Of a stretch of DNA of 64,000 nucleotides, positions 23,845 to 33,600 are shown piece by piece. Under the pieces are notes generated by a model, which was not told the origin of the DNA, did not search any database, and saw nothing but the letters and a program-made list of their open reading frames with translations. How positions within the stretch are numbered: the stretch's first letter is position 1; each line of letters starts with the position of its first letter. Both the position numbers and the translations under genes were made by a program. Origin of the DNA: Paramecium sonneborni (Eukaryota; Ciliophora; Oligohymenophorea; Peniculida; Parameciidae). The stretch covers positions 399,450 through 463,449 of the forward strand of contig CAJJDN010000022.1 of assembly GCA_905182985.1 (NCBI GenBank), read 5' to 3'.

Positions 23845-25994
23845 ATGTTGAAATCAATAAACTAAACCTTGAGAGAATATGATAACTTTGGTGTTCCTTT
23901 GAGCCTAAATATTAATAAACAATCTGAATACAAAAGTGTTTGTGGTGGAGTCTTGTCAGTTATGATGACAGTTGTACTAATCTACATTCTTATTTCTGGT
24001 TTGATTGGTGTTTTTAACAGAGATGCTTACACAGTAACAATAACAAAAACTATATTAGATCGAGGTGTAATAGCTATAGGATATGGATCCTGACTTAAAA
24101 GAGATGAATAGCAACAACTTTATGTTTGCAATTAAAATTGATAATCCGTTTACAGAATATTTTCCAAACTTAAACAAATCAGCCTTTAATATCTCTATGA
24201 ATTAAGTTTACATAGAAAACACATAAGGTGGAAAAAGAACTAAAAAAATTACAAAGTCTTATATGTTAGAAAGCTGTACAACTGATCATTTTCCTTCAAT
24301 AAATTTTGATGAATTTCGTTAAGTAGAAAATTAGTTGAGCAGCTATTTATGTTTACCTAGAGATTATTAATTGTGGTTATAAGGAACTTACAGTTCATAT
24401 ATCATGTAATATCCTAAATTATCAGTTTCCTTATGCAAATCAGATAATTGTTATTCTGATTCTGAAATTATGGAATTAGCCAAGAATGCATCTGTTATGG
24501 TTTCACTTTCAACAATAATTTAATCTGCAATTTTTATGGCAAATTAAACGGATTATCCTTTATATCAATATTTGAACTCTGATTTCTTTTTAGCTACAAA
24601 TTTTGATGCAGAATCAACTGCAGATATTTTCTTTGAATCAAACAGAATTGTTAATTAAAATAGCATTTTTAGTTTTTATGTAGATGATGAGATAATAGAT
24701 TATTGGGTTTTTCCAATATATAGTTATAGAGAAATTAAAGTATTTATTCAATTTATTATTATAGACATTTAATAATATACCAAGTTCTTTATTTTCTGTT
24801 AATTTTAGATTAAGTTAAGAATTTTAGTAGACTACTAAGAGGGTTAATACAATTGATTAATTCTTATCATATTTTGGAGGTATGCTTAAAATAATATCAT
24901 CTGTTTTTGGTATTGTAGCTATTCAATATAATTAAATGGGATTAAGATTATCTTTAGCAAATTCTCTTTATTAATTTAATATACCATAAAAATAAAATGG
25001 TTAAATAGAATTTACATATGATAAATTGCTAAGTTATATTTAAAAATAACTTAATAGAGTAGATGAGACAATGAATAAACTTAAAAATCATACTATAAAT
25101 TTAGTTAAAATGAATAAAATAACAAGAGCTATAACATTAAAACATTAATCTAATCCAACTTAATTAAGTGAAAAGAAGAATTCTATTTTAATTGATTAAC
25201 CGTTACATTAAGATGATATTGAAAGATAAGCTAGTAATTTATTGGAAGTTAAAGAATCTTTCTTAAGAGATTTATTTCATGAAATTTTTGAATAAAGACA
25301 TAAGTTAAAGTTAGGAATTAACTTTTTCTTTTATTAACTACTTTGTTGTACTTGTATAGAAAAAATTAGATTTACTCGAAAAATATTGTAACAATGTGAA
25401 AATGTCATACTTTAGGATTTGGATATTGTGAACATTCTCTAGAAATTATAATAAATTGAAAAATTGAAATAAGCACTTTTAGAAAAGGATCAAATTAAAG
25501 TATTTAATTATACACCTAAACCAATTGTTAATGTAGAAGCAAATTATAAATTCAATCATAATTTAGAAGGAGATGCAAATTTTCTCTTTTAATAAGCTAA
25601 TAAATAAAAACACCATAGATTGATTAGAAGTAAAAATTATAATAATCCTAAAAAAATGATTAAAATATATCATTCTTATTCAAAATTGAAAGAAAATTCT
25701 GATGTTTTAAATTAAAGAATTATATATTTAATGGGTCCTGCTATGGAATAGATATTTAATAAATATTATGAAATCTAAACTTATTATGAACATCATAAAA
25801 TAAATAATCATGAATAATTAAATTAAAATGATTAGTTTCCATAAATGACAGAAAAACTTATAAGTGATAACCCATCACCATTACCTTAAACTGAAGATAA
25901 TGAAAAAAGAAATAATTCATCTAAAGCAAGAATACATCTTTAAATTAAACCTAAAGAATTGGATTAAAATGAAAATCAATTTTTAGATAAATGA
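23845..25994 (+). CDS. Two-pass membrane protein family, member A
   Basis: Start MLKSINQTLREYDNFGVPLS. The first TM segment follows a GG pair (GGVLSVMMTVVLIYILISGL). Then comes an ectodomain of about 270 residues with scattered Cys (LESCTTDHF, SYLCLPRDYQLWLQ, VSLCKSDNC) and Asn-rich sites. The second TM segment follows FGGM (GGMLKIISSVFGIVAIQYNQ). The cytosolic tail holds FTYDKLLSYI, HKLKLGINFFFYQLLCC, LQDLDIVNILQKLQQIEKLKQ and FNYTPKPIV. Two 25-nt introns (one straight after DAYT) leave exactly 700 codons. Members B (50108) and C (53948) share length, intron site and all these blocks. Function unknown. Confidence 0.8.
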
Positions 25995-26095
25995 ATATTT
26001 TATAACAAATTATCATTCATATTATTATAGAATAAACTGCAATTTCATTATTTCATGGTTAGCACAAATTAATTATTAAATAACTTATTTTTTAA

Positions 26096-26440
26096 ATGCC
26101 TTTCATTCTTTATGTACTATTAATTGCTCCCTTGTTCTTATTAATAGGAATCTACAAATTATGTTTTCAAAATAAATTTCGTAATAGAAGAGATTAATTT
26201 GGATCTTTGCATGAGAGAATGAAAAAGAAATTATTCTTTGGATATGCTGAATTAATTCATACTATGTCAAATGAAGACCTTAAAATATTATAATAAACTT
26301 TTGAAAACACAATTAAAAATGCTTAAACTATTAAAATAAAAAGTTTCAAAAAAGTTAAAAATCTATCAAAAAATCTAAAAAAGGTTTTATTTATAGATGA
26401 CTTAGATCAAAACACCACTGAACAGTTTACTTTAATTTGA
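26096..26440 (+). CDS. Small single-pass membrane protein, 114 residues
   Basis: An intronless frame starting MPFILYVLLIAPLFLLIGIY, an N-terminal membrane anchor or signal anchor. A basic cytosolic part follows (NKFRNRRDQFGSLHERMKKK), then LFFGYAELIHTMSNEDLKIL and a Lys-rich helix; it ends at TGA 26438-26440. It lies 101 bp downstream of member A on the same strand. No family recognised. Confidence 0.6.
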
Positions 26441-26778
26441 ATTTAATTTGTAATTCTATATGCTTGAAATTTAATGATATCTTAATTATTTTTTTTACAT
26501 TCCTTAAAATTCATATTATAATACAATTAGAAATAATTCCTTTAGAAAAATAATGTAATATAAATGATATACGATTAAATTATGTGATTAATATATTAAT
26601 AAATAAATTAATATTATTACTAAAGTATTTCAATGTTAAAGATATAAGGATTATAAATCATAAATTAAGTATAAGATTGATTTAAATTATGTTACTATTT
26701 CTGGGATAACTTTCATATGTGAATTATTTTTTTGTTATTAAATTTATCGTTAATATTTTAAAATATTATTTATTAACT
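26441..26778. other. Intergenic, AT-rich
   Basis: A stretch of 338 bp with no feature beyond A/T-rich sequence. Confidence 0.5.
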
Positions 26779-27654
26779 ATGTAACAAACTCGATCACCTT
26801 TGTCATAAATTGATTGTAATCAGAATACTTATAGATCTCAAGCTTCAAAGACATAAGATATAAATTATTAGATTTAATTTTAAATACCAAAATAGAAACT
26901 TTCAACTGTTCCTGATTCTCTATAAGAAAATAATGCTGTTTACATGAGTCCAAGAAATACCAAGCTAAAAACTTAAACTTTTCTATCTCCCAATTGTAGA
27001 TCTCCTTTAACAAATAGGAAATAAATAAAAACAATTTAATCTCCTTATAACTTATCTATACATTCAGCCTAATCACCTATCAAAATTGGAAATAATACTG
27101 CTCAAAATTTTAAATAAGAACTTGATTATTTTAAATTAAAAAATAGTAATCTTTAGAAATAAATCCTTAATTTAACATCTTAAATATAACGTGGCTAATC
27201 AAATACTCTAATTAAAGAATTACAATAAAAAATATAATTATTAACTTAAATGAATGAAAAATTAACATTAGAGAACAAACAATTGCAATAAAAAGGAGAT
27301 TTAGACTAACTTAAAAAGAATATTGAATAATAATTGTAATTAATAAAGGATGATGAAAGAAAATTAAGGGAAATTAAAGAAAATTAAGAAAAATATGAAA
27401 CATCTAAACTTGATCTAATAAAGAACTCTACAACAGACTATATTACTTAATTAATACTTGACCTTGAAGAGCGAGTCCATATTTTAATAGTTGAAAACGC
27501 TAATTTAAATAAAGTGTTCAATTAAAGAATAAAATTAAATGAAAGATTCAACACTTTAGAATTGTAGTTGAAATAAACTTAAGTTTAATTTTAGAAGGTT
27601 AAGGTTGAGGAAAAATTAATAAAAACAAAATATAATTAAATAAAGAAAAAATGA
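26779..27654 (+). CDS. Coiled-coil protein, 291 residues
   Basis: An intronless frame from ATG 26779 (MQQTRSPLSQIDCNQNTYRS) to TGA 27652-27654. The first 110 residues are disordered with several short Ser-Pro motifs (RSPLSQ, YMSPRN, FLSPN, QSPYN, QSPIK), possible proline-directed phosphorylation sites. From about residue 115 it is a continuous coiled coil (QELDYFKLKNSNLQKQIL, LDLEERVHILIVENANLNKV). No further family is recognisable; a cytoskeletal or basal-body component would be typical but is inference. Confidence 0.75.
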
Positions 27655-27700
27655 AATTTTAGTATCTGTTTTTATAATTTTATATAAAGTAATATAAAAA

Positions 27701-28030
27701 ATGAATAATATTGAAGCAAATGCCAAAACTTAATAAGCTAAAGCAAGATTAAAGGCTGCTAGATCTATTTTTGAATTAGCAGACACTAATAAAGATGGAT
27801 ACATTACCTATGATGAAGTAATATTAAATAATATTATATAGGTACCGAAATTGTTAATTGAAACAAATAAATTGATTTCAGATGAGAAATATGAGCCAAC
27901 AAAAGAAGAAATAGAAAGTTGGATTAGTATGACAGATCTAAATAAGGATAAATAAGTTAGTCTTAATGAATTTTAAGTTTTAATATTAAAAACTCTTTAA
28001 ATATAAGGTATTGATTTAGAAGGATAATGA
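27701..28030 (+). CDS. Small EF-hand calcium-binding protein
   Basis: Start MNNIEANAKTQQAKARLKAA. Two canonical EF-hand loops are visible: DTNKDGYITYDE and DLNKDKQVSLNE, both with acidic residues at positions 1 and 12. A 24-nt intron (GTAATATTAA...ATATAG) lies right after the first loop; it is a multiple of three and has no in-frame TGA. Without it the gene is exactly 102 codons. Calmodulin-like half-molecule; partner unknown. Confidence 0.85.
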
Positions 28031-28304
28031 TTAATTTAGAAATAAATAAAATATAATAATTAGTTATGATATTTATACATTAATTATTTAAATTAAACAG
28101 AGAATAAGTTTTAAGATTAGTTATATGGAAATGAGCAATTAGTTCATTCAAGATGTAAATAATTAATGAAAAAGAGAGGATTATAAATTTTTAAATGAAT
28201 TTTGTGAATTGATTAGAGCTTAAATAGTATGTGATTTAATTAAATATTAAGGTTTATTTTTTCTTTTATTTTCAAAAAATATATTAAAAGATTTTCATTA
28301 ACAA

Positions 28305-29189
28305 ATGGTAAATTTGATTGTGATAATTCTTTTAGCCAAAAGCTCCAAAGACATCTAAAGCAAAGAAGATTTAAAAGAAAGTAGCAGATAGAAAGAAGAA
28401 TCCACTGTTTGTAAAAGAGGCTAAAAACTTCAGAATTGGAAATGATGTTTAACCAAAGAGAGATTTATCAAGATATGTTAGATGGCCTCGTTATATTCTT
28501 TTACATAGATAAAAAAAGATTTTATTGCAAAGAATCAAAGTGCCAGCAGCCATTCATTAATTCAGCAAAACACTCGACAAAAATCAAAGTAAATAGTAAA
28601 TATTAATAAATAAGGTTCAAAGGTCTATGGTCTTTTGAAGAAATATGCACCAGAAACTAAAACTGAGAAGAAATAAAGATTAGTAAAGGCTGCTGAATCA
28701 AAGGCATAAAATTAAAAGACAGATAGCAAGAAAGTGACTGTTCTTAAATTTGGATTGAATCATGTTACTACTTTGGTTGAAACAAAGAAAGCCAAATTAG
28801 TTTTGATTGCTTATGATGTAGATCCAATTGAATTAGTTGTTTGGCTTCCATAATTATGTAGACGTTAAGAAGTTCCATTTGCTTTTGTAAAAAGTATATA
28901 AATATGAAATTATTAAAGATAAGGCTAGATTAGGAGCATTAGTTCATTAAAAGACAGCAACTTGTGTAGCTTTGACTGAAGTAAGAAAAGAAGATTAAGC
29001 TGAATTCGATAATTTAGTAATAATTTCTTATTATATTAAAAGGCTCGTGATTTGAGATAACATTACAATGAAAATCATGAATTATTAAGAACTATTGGAG
29101 GTGGTTAAGTAGGAATTAAATCTAGACATCAATAAGAAGCTTTAAAGAAAGCTTTAGAATTAGAAGAACTTAAAAAGACAAGTTAATGA
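28305..29189 (+). CDS. RPL7A: 60S ribosomal protein eL8 (L7A)
   Basis: The ATG at 28305 is followed immediately by a 28-nt intron, so the first coding exon is only the start codon. The protein then reads [40 protein letters not shown] and [12 protein letters not shown]. The L7Ae RNA-binding domain follows ([56 protein letters not shown]), then the C-terminal HHN-like tail [20 protein letters not shown]. Four introns (28, 26, 25 and 26 nt) leave exactly 260 codons. Length and sequence match eL8 of the large ribosomal subunit. Confidence 0.95.
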
Positions 29190-29491
29190 TCAAACATATC
29201 AAAATATAATATAAAATAAGACAATTGTACATTACACATTTTCTTTATTTCTTTTCTTTTATTTCATTCTATTATTTTATTTTTAAACATTTTGATAATT
29301 TTTATAAGGATTAATTTTTAATAATAAATAAAATGCATATAATAAATACTATGATGATGAGATTGTATTATAAAATAGTAAACAATAGATAAAGATAATT
29401 ATGTTTAAGGATAATATATATATATATATGGTTAGAATATACTTTATTATATCAATAAATTTTATGTAAAATGATAATTAGATGATATAAA
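29190..29491. other. Intergenic, AT-rich
   Basis: About 300 bp between the convergent eL8 and SANT genes, with a short TA run near 29420; nothing else. Confidence 0.5.
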
Positions 29492-30183
29492 TCAAGCTGA
29501 TGAAGAATCTGAATCAGTCATTACTTTTTTATATCTTCTTTTTTATTCTACTTCTTCATCAAAAGTCTCTTCAATTTCTCCATTCTCAATTTTTTTCAAC
29601 TTTCTTAAAATATCCTTTTTTAAAGCACATAAATTATTAATCTTTTCTACAGTTGTAAAATTGCCTTCCATAATTTCATCATGTGAAAGAAAGGAAGTTT
29701 AAGAATTTACATGATATCTTGGTAATTTAATTAAAGCAATATCTGCAGGACTTATTCCAAACTAGAAATTATTATGTATAAATACATTTTTTTTATTTTC
29801 AGCTATTCTTTTCTTTCTTTCTTCTTGTGTCATATTATCACCTGTATTTATAATTGAATTATTTTTTCTAAATACATTCTTTTTTTGCATATTATGTAAA
29901 TACACTTTTTTAAGATCAACCTACAAGCCCATAAATTCACCCAAACTTTATTGTCCTAATAATCTTTAAGTTTGCATATATATCTATCCTATACTCTTTC
30001 CAGGTAAACATTCAGAGTTTATAATTTTGCGCCATTTTCCTATACCAAACTTCATGAGCGCCAAGTTTAAAATCTCAACTTCTTTCATAGTCCAACCTTG
30101 TATAGTTATAATTTAACTTTACCTGGTGATAATGTATAATTCCATAGACTTTATGATTAATGATGTACAATTTATTTAGACAT
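29492..30183 (-). CDS. SANT/Myb-like domain protein
   Basis: Start MSKQIVHHQSQSLWNY. After a 26-nt intron comes GWTMKEVEILNLALMKFGIG followed by KWRKIINSECLPGKS, a SANT/Myb repeat with the first and second tryptophans in place, and the helix IGQIYMQTQRLLG as recognition helix. The rest is basic and helical, with a C-terminal acidic Ser tail (MTDSDSSSA). Length after splicing is exactly 222 codons. A chromatin or DNA-binding role is inferred from the single SANT repeat. Its start is 10 bp from that of the divergent coiled-coil gene. Confidence 0.7.
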
Positions 30184-30193
30184 TAAATTTAAT
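30184..30193. promoter_or_regulatory. 10-bp gap between divergent start codons
   Basis: The SANT gene starts at 30183 (-) and the coiled-coil gene at 30194 (+). Either the promoters overlap the coding regions, or one start lies further inside its gene. Confidence 0.6.
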
Positions 30194-31674
30194 ATGTAAC
30201 GATAGCCAACTAAAAAAAGTTTTTCATCTAATAAACGTAGTGATTCTGGAAATGAAAGAAAAAGAAGTGTTCATAATGATTCATCTTTTAATCATAAAAC
30301 TGATGAAGAATTACGTGATGTTGTTAGCAAACTATAATTCAAAATTTTGAAAAAAAATGATCATTTGGCAAAAATGAAAGAAGAAATCATTGAATTATAA
30401 GTTTAATGGTAAGAAGAAAAAAGAAATTGGCAAAATGAAAAATCTGCACTTGAAAGATAAACAGAATTTTATAAAGAAAATGTGTATGAATTTTTTAATT
30501 ATCTTAGACATACTGAAAGACTTAATAATCAAAAATTATAAATTTAAATTGATAAACTCACATAAATGTTAACTGATTAATCTAAAGTTAAATAACATTT
30601 TGATACTAATACTACTTTAGAAAAAGTTAGTGGATAATTAAATTAAGAAATTGATTTTTTATAAAAAGAAATTGGAACTCTAAGAACATAAATTACATTA
30701 TTAGAAAATAAATTATTAACTAAAGAAGAAACTATATCAGAATAATAAATTAGAATTTAAAAATTAAAAAAAAAAATGGATTAATAATTATAGGTATAAT
30801 TAGAAGAAAAAATGTAAGATGTTGATAAATAAAAAAAAAGAAGTGGAGAAATTAAAGAAAGAGTTTCAGAATTAGAATTAAAACTCAAAAATTTAAGTTT
30901 GGAAAGTGAAAGAATTAAAAAAGATAATAAATTTCTTCAATAAGAAAATGATTAATTAAGAATTCAATATGAAAAATCCACTAGATTAATTCCATAATTA
31001 GAAGATTAAAAGTATAATATTTATTTGATTTTATTAGTAAAAGATTAGAAATAGAAATAAATGATTATGAATAATAATTTGAAAAAATGAGCAAATAGAT
31101 AAGAGATCTTAATAATTAATTTGTAAATGAAAAATAAAATGGATAATCTCATAATGAAGAACTTAAAAAAAAAAATGCTTAAATTGATAATTTAGAGCAA
31201 TAAATTAATGAATAAATAAGATTATTACATGCTGAATAAAGATAAAATACTTTTTTGAAAGAAGAAATGGAAAAATATAAAGAGTAATTAGAAAGATTAT
31301 AACGACAATCTCAATAATTAACAGATGCTTAACATAAAGATATGGATATATTAGAGGCTAAAATTGAAAAAATTAGTAAGGAAATGATTAAATTAAGAGA
31401 AGAAAATAGTATTTTAAAATCATAATTATCTAATTAAAAAAAAGAATAAGGTTAATATATTGACACTATTGATCAATTATAAAAATAGGTAAGGGATTTA
31501 AAAGGAAAAAACAAAATCTTAGTTTAATAACATGATGATTTGGATGCAAGAATCAATTAATTAGCTTAAATAAAACAATAAAAAACAACTAAAGTTAGAA
31601 TACAAGATTCAGATTTTAGGAAAAAAATAGCTAAACTAGAACGATCAGATAGTAGTAGTTCTTTTTCTGACTGA
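30194..31674 (+). CDS. Long coiled-coil protein, 484 residues
   Basis: Start MQRQPTKKSFSSNKRSDSGN, a short basic Ser-rich head; nearly all the rest is a coiled coil rich in Gln/Lys/Glu/Leu (for example LTDQSKVKQHFDTNTTLEKV and IKERVSELELKLKNLSLESE). It ends in an acidic Ser cluster SDSSSSFSD before TGA 31672-31674. One 26-nt intron (GTATAATATT...TTAG) near residue 275 leaves exactly 485 codons. No specific family; structural or centriolar proteins of this kind are abundant in ciliates. Confidence 0.75.
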
Positions 31675-32052
31675 ATTAATTAATAATAAAATATAATAAA
31701 TATATATAAAATTATTAAAATATAATAAAATCAATAATAATTAAACATTGAGCGATCTTTATTTATTATTTAAAGATAATTCTTAACAAAAATCTTGTTG
31801 CATATTCTACTAAAGACAATTTTATGAAATTATGGAATATTAAAGATTAAATTTTATTAAAGAGTCTATAAAAAAGATAATGATTGAATCACAAAGATAC
31901 TATATTCATTTTTTTATATTAAAAGAAATTAGAGCAAAAACTGGAAATTCAATTAATTTGATAAAATGTAAAACTGAAGAATCTTTTATTATATTTGATT
32001 TCTGCACTTATTGATATAAGAAAAATATATACTAGCTTTTCAGCTTCATTAG
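31675..32052. other. AT-rich stretch, no supported gene
   Basis: About 380 bp downstream of the coiled-coil gene with repeated ATAATAAAATATA words; nothing else seen. Confidence 0.4.
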
Positions 32053-32460
32053 ATGAGTGTTTTATTTGTTTTCAAAGCATTTCAATTAAATTTGATATTA
32101 AAGAACTAAGTCCAAACTGATGAAAAAAATTATGAGCTGAATATTATTAGTTAAAATGGATCAATTATTGCTCTTGCAAACTTAAGTCAAATTAAATTAG
32201 AAACAGATCCGAAAATTGATACTTTTCAAGATTTTTAATGAAATTTAAAATAAAAAAATAGAAGTTATGGCATTCTCTTTTGAAAAGAAAAATCTTAATG
32301 CTCCATTAATCGAATTTTAAAATAGAAAATAATTTACATATTCAGCTATTGAAATACTTTGCTCTAATAAATTTTGAGACATTAAAACACACTTTTTCAA
32401 AATAAATAGTTTAGGATGTTTATGGAATAATATTCATTAAAGAGAAGCACAAAAAAATTT
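32053..32460 (+). pseudogene. Decayed gene fragments
   Basis: Short protein-like frames follow one another: ATG 32053 MSVLFVFKAFQLNLILKNQV ... NGSIIALANLSQIKLETDPK to TGA 32239-32241; ATG 32267 MAFSFEKKNLNAPLIEFQNR to TGA 32375-32377; then ETLKHTFSKQIVQDVYGIIF in the following bases. No short intron joins them neatly. The content suggests a gene eroded by frameshifts and stops, as expected after the whole-genome duplications known in Paramecium. Parent family not recognised. Each piece could also be a tiny gene. Confidence 0.3.
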
Positions 32461-32639
32461 GATGTTGATTGAAAATTAAAGTATTGATAAATTTGCTTTA
32501 AATAAAAACCAAAATTTCAAGATGGTTATACTAAATCAATTCAATTTATATATATAGAACTAGTATCTATTTAAATATATATAAGAATACCAGAAGTATT
32601 AGATTTTTTTTTGCCCTTTAAAATTTTTATTTTTCAACA

Positions 32640-32815
32640 AAAAACACATCCAACCCCTTGATTAAAATATCTCTCTTTATGTGACTGTTGATGCAACTCC
32701 TTCTAATAGGGCCAACCCCAGAGCAAGATTAACACAAGAAATTTGGCATTCATACCCCAATTAAGCGGAGCAAGATTAACCAGTGCAACAATTTGCAAAT
32801 GGTGCTTTATTTTTT
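32640..32815 (+). ncRNA. GC-rich island, candidate structured RNA
   Basis: A block of about 175 bp with clearly higher GC than its surroundings. Near its right end it can fold as AGC / ACCA / TGCAA, loop CAAT, TTGCA / TGGT / GCT (32769-32806). This is followed by TTTATTTTTT, a plausible Pol III terminator. It contains CCAACCCC twice (32650-32657, 32712-32719) and ACCCCAA once (about 32754-32760), complements of the GGGGTT telomere repeat. Both strands are also open in one frame (+ strand words such as DATPSNRANPRARL), so a conserved coding remnant is the alternative. I could not match it to snRNA, SRP, RNase P or a known telomerase RNA. Confidence 0.3.
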
Positions 32816-32943
32816 ATAATAAAATTGAAATATTGACAAATTATTAATAATAATTAATTCAATAGAATAAAATTCTAATAGAATATATTAGATATTTAAA
32901 TTCAATCCAATATTATTGAATTTGTATTATTGATTTACTTAAA

Positions 32944-33129
32944 ATGTCAGATCGTGTAAGCAATAAAGCATCAGAATCTAACACTTGGTCTTAGTATAAA
33001 TCTTGTTCAAGACTTTTATAAGCAATAGCCTAGGTTCTTTTTGTAGCAGAAAATATTCTTGAGGAGACTGATCTGAAAGTGTTTTAACAAAATTTACTAA
33101 TTGAAATTCAAAAGAGGTGGAATAACTGA
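32944..33129 (+). CDS. Short hypothetical protein, 61 residues
   Basis: An intronless frame MSDRVSNKASESNTWSQYKS followed by LLQAIAQVLFVAENILEETD and a basic end, stop TGA 33127-33129. Composition is protein-like, with a helical, amphipathic second half. No family recognised. Being next to decayed sequence, it may be a remnant. Confidence 0.4.
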
Positions 33130-33600
33130 TTGATTTTTAAATTTAGATTTATTAAATTAAGAACTGTATTAATTATTATTTTGTAAAAGAGTTGTTATTC
33201 TTATTCAGCAAGCATGTTGTTATTAGGTGGTGTTAATTTAATGTTAACTAAAATATTTTTACATTTTCATCAATGCTTAAGGCTTTTCTATTTTAATGTA
33301 CTTATTTTTAATGTTATTATCTGACTTTTTATATTGTTAATTAAGTTAATTATTATTAAACAAATAGCTATTTTTAAAAAAATAAATATTACTATCTTTC
33401 TAACATTCTAAACCCTCAATTTTAAAAAATTGAGAAGTAAATATTAAGTAGAGAAAAAAATAAAATCTAGAATTTGAAAATCTCATTATAGGTGGTTATT
33501 ATTATCGGATTATTATTATTGTTAAATAATAAATTATAAAGAAGATAAATAAAGAATTTAAATTTATTTACTTATAAATTCTTAATATTGATCAATAAAT
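33130..33600. other. Intergenic, AT-rich
   Basis: About 470 bp, with a short inverted repeat of the TTTTAAAAAATTGAGAA type near 33415; no gene-like frame. Confidence 0.45.

Noticed and set aside
26777..27034. 85-codon minus-strand frame (EKFKFLAWYFLDSCKQ...) that faintly resembles a cyclin box
   Set aside because: The + strand frame from ATG 26779 covers the same bases with a 291-residue, Gln-coded, ATG-to-TGA protein. The minus frame has no ATG start and is an antisense shadow.
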